A DNA stretch of 64,000 nt from Phytomonospora endophytica (GTDB taxonomy: Bacteria > Actinomycetota > Actinomycetes > Mycobacteriales > Micromonosporaceae), in contig NZ_JACHGT010000008.1 in assembly GCF_014202425.1 (NCBI RefSeq), positions 62,001 to 126,000 of the forward strand, read 5' to 3'. The translations under genes were made by a program, and so were the position numbers. Under the pieces are notes generated by a model that was not told the origin of the DNA, did not search any database, and was given only the letters and a program-made list of their open reading frames with translations. Positions 58,200 through 64,000 of the stretch are shown here, piece after piece. The first letter of the stretch is position 1. Every line of letters starts with the position of its first letter.

Positions 58200-59396
58200 A
58201 TGACCACCGTCACCGCACCGGCGAGAGGCCCGGTCCAGCGGGCCGAACGCGCCCTCGCGCCCGACCTGGCCCGGGGCGCGATGCTGCTCCTGATCGCGCT
58301 GGCCAACGTCGCCGGAGTCGTCTTCGCCGGCGAACCCGGCTTCGACCCCGCACCCGAAGGCGCCGACCGGGGCCTCACCTTCCTGCTCTTCGAACTCGTC
58401 CACGCCCGCGGCTACCCCGTCTTCGCGGTCATGTTCGGCTACGGGCTCGTCCAGCTCGCCCGGCGGCAGGACGCCTCCGGCGCGACGCCCGCGCAGGTCC
58501 GCGCGGTCCTCCTGCGCCGCAACCTCTGGCTCGTCGTGTTCGGCCTCGTGCACGCCACGCTGCTCTACTACGGCGACTTCCTCGGTGCCTACGGCATCGT
58601 CGGTGTCGTCATGACCCTCGTGCTCCTGCGCAGGGGCGACAGGTTCCACCGGATCGCGCTGGCGCTGTGGGCGTTCTCGGCCGTCGAGGTGCTCGTCCTC
58701 GGCGTCATCGCGTACACATCGATGTCCGGTGACGGCACCGCCGCCATGCCCAGCAGTCCCATCGCGTCGCTGACCGCCGACGGGTACGTCGCGTCGATGC
58801 TCGACCGCCTCGCCGAATGGCCCACGCACACCCTGACGGTCCTGCCGTTCATCATGATCGCGTGGCTGGGCATGTGGGCCGCCCGCCGCCGCGTCCTGGA
58901 AGAGCCCGCCCGCCACAAGGGACTGCTGAAGTGGACGGCCGTCGCGGGTCTCGGCATCGCCGTGCTCGGCGGCTTCCCGGCCGCGATGCTCAGCGCCGGA
59001 TGGCTGCACGTCGACGAGGGCGCCGCGAGCCTCATGCTCATGCTGCACGGAGCCAGCGGGATGTTCGCCGGACCGGGCTACATCGCCCTCATCGGACTGA
59101 TCGCGATGCGCGTCATGCGGTCCGGGCGAACCGGGCCGGTCGTGGCATCGCTGTCGGCGCTGGGGAAGCGCTCGCTGTCGGGCTACCTGACGCAGTCGGT
59201 GGCGTGGCTGGTGCTGCTCCTGCCGTTCACGCTCGGCCTCGGGGACGCCTTCGGCAGCCCGACGGTGACCGGCCTGGTCATCGCCGTCGCGGTGTGGGCC
59301 GCGACGGTGCTGGGCGCGCGGGCGCTCGAACGGCGCGGGCACGCCGGACCGGCGGAACGGCTGCTGCGGCGGCTGACCTACGGGCGCAGGGGATAG
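58200..59396 (+). CDS. DUF418 family membrane protein
   Basis: A 398-residue membrane protein with about 9-10 spans. N-terminal APDLARGAMLLLIALANV and the C-terminal DUF418 region SLSALGKRSLSGYLTQSVAWLVLLLPFTLGLGD are characteristic. The family may move small molecules or act in envelope stress; its function is not established. GGGAGAGGCAGCCAC precedes ATG 58200. The adjacent divergent TetR protein suggests drug- or lipid-induced expression. Confidence 0.87.
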   Translation: MTTVTAPARGPVQRAERALAPDLARGAMLLLIALANVAGVVFAGEPGFDPAPEGADRGLTFLLFELVHARGYPVFAVMFGYGLVQLARRQDASGATPAQVRAVLLRRNLWLVVFGLVHATLLYYGDFLGAYGIVGVVMTLVLLRRGDRFHRIALALWAFSAVEVLVLGVIAYTSMSGDGTAAMPSSPIASLTADGYVASMLDRLAEWPTHTLTVLPFIMIAWLGMWAARRRVLEEPARHKGLLKWTAVAGLGIAVLGGFPAAMLSAGWLHVDEGAASLMLMLHGASGMFAGPGYIALIGLIAMRVMRSGRTGPVVASLSALGKRSLSGYLTQSVAWLVLLLPFTLGLGDAFGSPTVTGLVIAVAVWAATVLGARALERRGHAGPAERLLRRLTYGRRG

Positions 59397-59431
59397 TGGA
59401 TCCCGGGGTGGGGGCGAAGGCCCTCACCCCG

Positions 59432-59448
59432 CTCAAGTTTCGCTCAAG
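59432..59448 (+). promoter_or_regulatory. CTCAAG direct repeat (11-bp period)
   Basis: CTCAAG at 59432-59437 and 59443-59448, 23 bases before a possible -10 TACTCG (59472-59477). The same layout occurs at 28334. Confidence 0.5.
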
Positions 59449-59510
59449 GCGCCCCCGCACCACCCCCGCGATACTCGCCGCGACCCCATCCGTCGCGAAA
59501 GGACCATCGC

Positions 59511-60380
59511 ATGCGCGCCCGCGCGAAACTCGCCGCCGTCCTCGTCCCGCTCGCCGCCGCGGCGGTGTTCGCGGCCACGACCCCGCACGCCGTGGCCGAA
59601 GAACCCGCGGCGGCGGCGGCCGTCGCCACGACCCGCGTCACCTACGAGACCGGCACGCTCGACTCCGGCTTCCCGAAGCTCGGCCTCGACAACCAGTGCT
59701 GCCCCGGCGTCTCCCTCCGTGTCACCGACCTCGCGCGCACCGGCGGTAACGCCGTCCGCAGCAACCTCCGTTACGGCGACCCGATGGTCAAGGGCGGCAC
59801 CCGCGCCGAAAGCCACACCATCACGATGAGCGAGACGCTCTTCGGCTCCGGAACCGCCGCCTACTACGGCTTCAGCGTCTACATCCCCAGTACCTGGGCC
59901 ACCGACAGCCGCGAGGACATCGTCTTCCAGTGGCACAACTGGCCCGACTCCTGCGAGGCCTCGAAAGTCCCCAGCGCCTTCCTCAGCGTCCAGCCGAGCG
60001 GCATGTGGCGGCTGCGCGTCAACTCTGACGCCGCGCCCTGCTCGACGGCCGGCTCCATCGCCAAGACGAGCTTCGACCTCGCCGCGGTCAAGACCGGACA
60101 GTGGAACGACTTCGTCTTCCGTTTCGTCTGGGACCACGACGCCGACGGTGAGATCGAGGCCTGGCACCAGAGCAGCAGGAACCTCGGCTGGGTCAACGTC
60201 CTCGCGACCCGGGAGGGCCCCAACACCTTCAACGACGTCGGCCCGCGCGGCTACCTGAAGTGGGGCGTCTACAAGCCCGCGTGGAACACCGGACCGACCG
60301 ACGTGCCCAACCGCGTCGTCATGCACGACAACATCGCCGTCGGCGGGAGTTTCGCCGCCGTCGACCCTTCGCGGCCCTGA
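59511..60380 (+). CDS. Secreted heparin-lyase-like (polysaccharide lyase) protein
   Basis: A 289-residue protein with a signal peptide (about 1-29). The mature part is a jelly-roll domain: YYGFSVYIPSTWATDSREDIVFQWHNWPD, LSVQPSGMWRLRVN, TGQWNDFVFRFVWDHDADGEIEAWHQ and GPRGYLKWGVYK. This is the heparin lyase I / PL20-like fold used to cut uronic acid polysaccharides. It probably acts outside the cell; the substrate is unknown. GAAAGGACCATCGC precedes ATG 59511. An upstream CTCAAG repeat links it to the gene at 28407. Confidence 0.83.
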   Translation: MRARAKLAAVLVPLAAAAVFAATTPHAVAEEPAAAAAVATTRVTYETGTLDSGFPKLGLDNQCCPGVSLRVTDLARTGGNAVRSNLRYGDPMVKGGTRAESHTITMSETLFGSGTAAYYGFSVYIPSTWATDSREDIVFQWHNWPDSCEASKVPSAFLSVQPSGMWRLRVNSDAAPCSTAGSIAKTSFDLAAVKTGQWNDFVFRFVWDHDADGEIEAWHQSSRNLGWVNVLATREGPNTFNDVGPRGYLKWGVYKPAWNTGPTDVPNRVVMHDNIAVGGSFAAVDPSRP

Positions 60381-60439
60381 CCGGTTTGACCGCATCGACT
60401 CCCGGGTAAGGGATCTTCACCCGATACAGGAGGCTCGAC

Positions 60440-60883
60440 ATGGACGCCGTCACCGCGATCACCGCCGACCACCGCCTGCTCGAAGATCTCTTCCGCCGCG
60501 TGCGCGCCGCCGAGGGCGACGAGCCGTTCGCGCTGCTCACCGAGATCGAGGCGCGCCTTTCGGCGCACAACCTCGCCGAAGAGAACCACGTCTTCCCGGC
60601 CCTGATGCCGGGTGAGCCCGTCTACGAGGGCAACCACGTCCACGACGAGGCCGCCGAGAAGGTCGCCCAGGCGCAGCGGCTCCTGGGTACGGAGTACTTC
60701 GCGCCGGTGTTCGACGACTTCGTCAGCGCCGTCCGCGACCACGTCGAGGAGGAGGAGCAGGAGATCCTGCCCGTCCTCGCCGGTGCGGTCTCGCCGAGCC
60801 GCCTGGAAGACCTCGGCCGCGCCTTCGAGGAGCGCCGGGTCGCCGAACTGCGCCAGAAAGGCTTCGTCGAGGCCGGGCACTGA
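60440..60883 (+). CDS. Hemerythrin-like protein
   Basis: A 147-residue four-helix bundle of the hemerythrin HHE family. Likely iron ligands are His11 (ADHRLLEDLF), His43 and Glu47/48 (SAHNLAEENHVFPAL), His66 or His68, His101 and the EEEEQEIL glutamates. The family binds oxygen or stores/handles iron. It lies 60 bases downstream of the lyase-like gene and is probably transcribed separately. AGGAGGCTCGAC precedes ATG 60440. Confidence 0.88.
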   Translation: MDAVTAITADHRLLEDLFRRVRAAEGDEPFALLTEIEARLSAHNLAEENHVFPALMPGEPVYEGNHVHDEAAEKVAQAQRLLGTEYFAPVFDDFVSAVRDHVEEEEQEILPVLAGAVSPSRLEDLGRAFEERRVAELRQKGFVEAGH

Positions 60884-60899
60884 GCCGTACGGTATCCGC

Positions 60900-61439
60900 G
60901 TGACCTACCGGCTGATCATCCTCAACGGCGGCTCCAGCTCCGGCAAGTCGTCGCTGGCCCGCGCGCTTCAGGAGTCCCTGTCCGACCCGTGGCTGCTGCT
61001 CGGCGTCGACGACCTCATCGACGCCGGGCCGTCGTGGCTGCTCGACGGCGGCGACGGCGACGGCCTCGCCTTCGGCGCGGACGGCTCGGTCCAGCCGGGC
61101 GCCGGTTTCGCCGCGCTCAACAGGGCATGGGACGCCGGACTCGTCACGATGGCCCGCGAAGGCGCGCGGGTCATCGTCGACGAGGTGTTCCTGCACGGCG
61201 GGGAGTCGCAGCGGGCCTGGCTGAAACTGCTCGCCGGACTCCCGGCGCTGTGGGTGGGCGTGCACTGCCCGGTCGACGTCGTCGCACGCCGTGAGGCCGC
61301 CCGCGGCGACCGGATTCCCGGCATGGCGGCGAAACAGGCCGAGACCGTTCACATCGGCATGAACTACGACGTCGTCGTCGACACCTCGACGCTGACGCCC
61401 GCCGACGCGGCCGCGCGCATCGCCGCCGCGCTCACCTGA
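60900..61439 (+). CDS. Chloramphenicol phosphotransferase-like kinase
   Basis: A 179-residue P-loop kinase of the CPT family. Walker A GGSSSGKSS is at 10-18, LLLGVDDLIDAGP follows, and REGARVIVDEVFLHG then GVHCPVDVVARREAARGDR match the family. The founding member inactivates chloramphenicol, but most members have other, unknown substrates. GTG 60900 is the start. The last 8 bases overlap the convergent DUF1349 gene. Confidence 0.85.
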   Translation: MTYRLIILNGGSSSGKSSLARALQESLSDPWLLLGVDDLIDAGPSWLLDGGDGDGLAFGADGSVQPGAGFAALNRAWDAGLVTMAREGARVIVDEVFLHGGESQRAWLKLLAGLPALWVGVHCPVDVVARREAARGDRIPGMAAKQAETVHIGMNYDVVVDTSTLTPADAAARIAAALT

Positions 61440-61995
61440 AGGCGACCTCCTCGAAACGGGCCGTGAAGCCCGAACCGTCGGGCGAGGCGCACATGACCCC
61501 GGCCAGAACCCCCACGTCCGGCGGGAAGTAGGCAAGGCGCAGCATCGTCGCGGGTTCACCGCCGTCGAGTCCATATCGGACGGTCACGGTGTCGCCCCTC
61601 CGCTCGACCGCGAGCGTCACCGACGCCGGAGCGGCCGGCAGCGGCACCACCGACCAGTCCGACACCCCGCGCGTCACCACGGCACTGAGCTGCCGCACAC
61701 CGTCGACGAGCTCGATCCCGGTCTTGACCCAGTTCTCCTCGTCGAGCCGCAACATCACCCCGGCCTGGTCGTACAGGTCGCGGTAGGCGCCGGAGAACGT
61801 CGCGGTGAGGGTGAAGTCGCCTTCGACGTCGCGGCCGAGGACGTGGCCGTTGTCGCGGATGAAGCCGTAGTGCGTGGTGCGCCAGAAGTCGGAGTCCGGC
61901 CGCGTCGTCGCCTCGACGACGCCGTCGGTCGCGGACCACGCGGCGGGCTCGTGGAGCCAGCGCCAGCCGTCGGTGCCGAACGCGGTGATGGTCAT
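61432..61995 (-). CDS. DUF1349 (concanavalin-like) protein
   Basis: A 187-residue jelly-roll protein of DUF1349: GWRWLHEPAAWSATDGVVEATTRPDSDFWRTTHYGFIRDNGHVL, FTLTATFSGAYRDLYDQAGVMLRLDEENWVKTGIELVDG, and VGVLAGVMCASPDGSGFTARFEEV. The family has the concanavalin A-like fold; its role is unknown, and bacterial members are often called 'regulation of enolase 1-like'. It is downstream of the YdcF-like gene in the same direction, 9 bases apart. Confidence 0.88.
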   Translation of the reverse strand: MTITAFGTDGWRWLHEPAAWSATDGVVEATTRPDSDFWRTTHYGFIRDNGHVLGRDVEGDFTLTATFSGAYRDLYDQAGVMLRLDEENWVKTGIELVDGVRQLSAVVTRGVSDWSVVPLPAAPASVTLAVERRGDTVTVRYGLDGGEPATMLRLAYFPPDVGVLAGVMCASPDGSGFTARFEEVAFR

Positions 61996-62004
61996 GGACC
62001 ATGT

Positions 62005-62643
62005 CTACCCGGTGGGCGACGCCGGCGACGCCCTCAACGCCCGCCACGCCCCACCTTCGACGGCCACCTCCCGCCACTCGCCGTCGGCGACCCGGCGGCG
62101 GCACTCGCCGAACTCCCGCACCACGCGTGGGCGGCCGTCGGAATGGTCGGGCCAGGTCCCCCGCGTGATCGGCGTCCCGCCGTAGCCCGGCTCGTAGCCG
62201 ATGCCGTAGAAGGCCTCGATCCCCGGCGCGTGCGTCGCCAGCGCGTGGATCGCCCGCCGGTGGTACCACTTGCTCACGGCCGCGAGCCGCAGGCCGCCGT
62301 CGATCGCCTCACCGATGTGCGCGAGCGCGTTCCGCACGTTCTCCTCGGTGTTCGCCGAGGTCTCCTCGACCCGGATCGCCGACGCGGCGACGCCTCGCGC
62401 GATCAGCTCGTCGCGCATCCACGGCCCTTCGACGCGGCCGTCGTGGCGGTTCACGCCGCCCGTGACGATCACCAGCGGCGCGGCTCCTCGCAGGTGCCGC
62501 CCGGCCGCGATCTCGACCGGCCGGATCTGCTTGGTGCCGAAGACGAACACGGCGACGGGCAGGTCCTCGGGCGGCGGCACGTGAACGTCGACGTACGCGG
62601 TCATCGTGACGACCTGGGCCAGGCCGAGATCGTCGGTGGTCAT
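62005..62643 (-). CDS. YdcF/DUF218-like protein
   Basis: A 212-residue soluble YdcF-like protein. AVFVFGTKQIRPVEIAAGRHLRGAAPLVIVTGGVNRHDGRVEG gives the Rossmann-like fold, RVEETSANTEENVRNALAHI the ETxSxNTxEN motif, and AVSKWYHRRAIHAL the conserved RA helix. Family members bind S-adenosylmethionine or act in envelope metabolism; here the role is unknown. ATG 62643 is chosen over later Met starts because it lies next to the domain. Overlaps none of its neighbours. Confidence 0.83.
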   Translation of the reverse strand: MTTDDLGLAQVVTMTAYVDVHVPPPEDLPVAVFVFGTKQIRPVEIAAGRHLRGAAPLVIVTGGVNRHDGRVEGPWMRDELIARGVAASAIRVEETSANTEENVRNALAHIGEAIDGGLRLAAVSKWYHRRAIHALATHAPGIEAFYGIGYEPGYGGTPITRGTWPDHSDGRPRVVREFGECRRRVADGEWREVAVEGGAWRALRASPASPTG

Positions 62644-62687
62644 CCCGGCCGCGCTTCGTCGTCCATCCACCCGGTCTACCACGAGAA

Positions 62688-62715
62688 CACGGCCCGCCGG
62701 GTGCGGCGGGCCGTG
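62688..62715. terminator. 12-bp hairpin
   Basis: CACGGCCCGCCG (62688-62699), GGTG loop, CGGCGGGCCGTG (62704-62715). It lies between the peroxiredoxin stop and the YdcF start, ending the peroxiredoxin mRNA. Confidence 0.75.
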
Positions 62716-62732
62716 CGGGAGCGAACCGGGAA

Positions 62733-63203
62733 TCAGCCCTGTGCGGCCTCGCGCAGGATCGCCAGCGCCTCGTCGGCGTGCCCGTTCATGTTCACCTCGC
62801 TGCGGATCACCGCGAGGATGCGCCGGTCGGTCCCGACGACGAAGGTCATCCGCTTCGTCGACAGGGCCCCCAGCGCGAGCTTGCGGCGGACACCGAAGGC
62901 GGTCGCAACGGTCCCGTCGGGGTCGGACAGGAGCGGGTAGTCGAAACCGTGCTTGTCGGAGAACTCCTTCTGCTTCTCCACCGAGTCGCGGCTGATGCCG
63001 ACGCGCTGCGCCTTCAGCTCACCGAACTCGGCGGCGAGGTCGCGGAAGTGGCACGACTCGGCGGTGCACCCGCGGGTCATCGCCGCGGGGTAGAAGAAGA
63101 GTACGACCGGGCCGTCGGCGAGCAGTTCGCTGAGGCGCCGGGGAGTGCCGGTCTCGTCGGGAAGGCTGAAATCGTCGACGAGGTCGCCGGTCTGCACGCT
63201 CAC
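62733..63203 (-). CDS. bcp: Peroxiredoxin (BCP/PrxQ type)
   Basis: A 156-residue thiol peroxidase. Peroxidatic Cys46 and resolving Cys51 lie in YPAAMTRGCTAESCHFRD, five residues apart as in PrxQ. The front is VDDFSLPDETGTPRRLSELL, and ISRDSVEKQKEFSDKHGFDYPLLSDPDGTVATAFGV is the thioredoxin-fold core. It reduces peroxides with thioredoxin-like electron donors. The usual Tyr/Pro...T near Cys is replaced by PAAMTRGC (Met-Thr), as in several actinobacterial members. GTG 63203 follows AAGGACCC. Confidence 0.93.
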   Translation of the reverse strand: MSVQTGDLVDDFSLPDETGTPRRLSELLADGPVVLFFYPAAMTRGCTAESCHFRDLAAEFGELKAQRVGISRDSVEKQKEFSDKHGFDYPLLSDPDGTVATAFGVRRKLALGALSTKRMTFVVGTDRRILAVIRSEVNMNGHADEALAILREAAQG

Positions 63204-63316
63204 GGTGGGTCCTTCCGTTCGGCGGATGCCGACCACGCTAGTCCAGCCGTTTCAGCGACCGGCGGCGCCTCTGATTGCGGACCGAAGCTGTCCGCAAGTC
63301 CTCGTAGTCTGCCGAT

Positions 63317-64000
63317 ATGACAACCAAGAAGACCTTCCTCGTCCTGCTCGTCGCGGCGGCCCTCGCGCTCGTCGCGGCCCCCGCCTCGGCGCACCAGCGG
63401 CCGTGGTCGGCGACGTGGGCGCGGGCGATGCAGGCCCCGGCGGGCGAGAGCTGGCAGGGCCCGAACTGGTCCCTCGACGGATTCGACGGCCAGTCGCTGC
63501 GCCAAGAGCTGCGGGTCAGCCGCGGCGGCGACTCGGTGCGCGTCACCATCTCCAACCGCTACGGCACCGGCCCGCTGCGTGTCACCGGCGCGAGCATCGG
63601 TAAGCCCGGCGCCGACGGCGCGGTCCGGCCGGGGACACTGCGCCCGCTCACCTTCGCCGGCCGCGCCTCGACCACCGTCCCCGCCGGGACCGAGCGCACC
63701 GGCGACGCCGCCTACCTGCGCGTCGCCGCCCTCGAACGCCTCAGCATCACCCTCTACTTCAGCGCCCCGACCGGCCCCGCGACCTTCCACGAGTCCTCGG
63801 CCGACACCTCCTACCTCGCTGCGGGCGACCACCGCTTCGACCCGCGCGCGGCCGCTTTCACCGGGCGCAACCACGCCTCCTACTTCCTCAGCCGCGTCGA
63901 CGTCGGCGGACGCCCCTCGCCGTCCGTCGTGACCTTCGGCGACTCCATCACCGACGGCGTCAGCGCCACCCCCGGCACCGACGGCCGCTACCCCGACCGC
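63317..64000 (+). CDS. Secreted SGNH/GDSL hydrolase, cut off at the window end
   Basis: The first 228 residues of a secreted hydrolase. A signal peptide (about 1-25, ending ASA|HQ) is followed by a strand-rich domain (about 27-200) and the start of the catalytic domain, with VVTFGDSITDG at 204-214 (nucleophile Ser210). The C-terminal Asp-x-x-His block lies past the end. Relatives are extracellular esterases or lipases. ATG 63317 is the start. Confidence 0.87.
   Translation, partial: MTTKKTFLVLLVAAALALVAAPASAHQRPWSATWARAMQAPAGESWQGPNWSLDGFDGQSLRQELRVSRGGDSVRVTISNRYGTGPLRVTGASIGKPGADGAVRPGTLRPLTFAGRASTTVPAGTERTGDAAYLRVAALERLSITLYFSAPTGPATFHESSADTSYLAAGDHRFDPRAAAFTGRNHASYFLSRVDVGGRPSPSVVTFGDSITDGVSATPGTDGRYPDR

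Overview
This 64 kb window is high-GC chromosomal DNA, very probably from an actinomycete. The signs are a strong G/C third-position bias, frequent GTG starts, an XRE/NB-ARC regulator, DUF3151, DUF5925, DUF4291 and PAC2 family proteins, a type VII secretion (ESX-type) substrate cluster, and LAXTG/LPXTG surface proteins. A Glycomycetaceae or Micromonosporaceae relative is plausible, but no rRNA or marker phylogeny is available here, so the genus is a guess. Genes are densely packed, with many short convergent or overlapping junctions. I saw no IS element, prophage, CRISPR array, rRNA or replication origin.

Layout. 0.4-8.2 kb: an STAND-type regulator, a degenerate uridine-kinase-like protein, and two paralogous membrane NACHT ATPases flanking a DUF1963 gene broken by one in-frame amber codon. 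8.2-23 kb: mostly housekeeping (oligopeptidase B, class II aldolase, DUF3151, PAC2, a NarL/DesK-type two-component system, purC), plus an SDR/TetR pair with a palindromic operator and a cluster of DnaA boxes far from any dnaA/dnaN. 23-26.5 kb: three consecutive ATPase genes (two tandem DUF5925 AAA proteins and an AAA_21 protein). 26.5-31.6 kb: cell-envelope genes, with two paralogous secreted NlpC/P60 hydrolases that share a promoter/leader and enclose a small secreted protein and a glycine-rich LAETG surface protein.

31.6-38 kb: a WYL regulator diverging from a hydrolase/DinB pair, an NTF2-like gene behind three GTTGG-N5-CCAAC palindromes, and two 395-residue secreted propeller-like paralogues. 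38-46 kb: a carbohydrate locus with a LacI regulator, a Tat-type lipoprotein binding protein and two LplB/LplC-type permeases, divergent from a hydroxyacid dehydrogenase and a DUF2264 glycosidase-like enzyme. Two LacI-type palindromes (GAAACCGGTTTC and GAAAGCGCTTTC) lie in the control region and at the start of the DUF2264 gene. A polysaccharide deacetylase, tRNA-Glu(UUC) and tRNA-Asp(GUC) follow.

47.7-50.1 kb is the most interesting block: YbaB-like, EspC-like, WXG-like, EndoU-like putative toxin and putative immunity genes in one operon. It looks like a compact type VII effector module in which the export domain and toxin domain are separate proteins. 50-64 kb: a MerR-controlled serine hydrolase operon, a VWA/LPTTG surface protein, TetR and DUF418, a heparin-lyase-like secreted protein, hemerythrin, a CPT-like kinase, YdcF, bacterioferritin comigratory protein, and the first 228 codons of an SGNH hydrolase that runs off the end. 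An 11-bp-spaced CTCAAG direct repeat recurs in front of three genes (a NACHT gene and two secreted-protein genes) and suggests a shared regulator.
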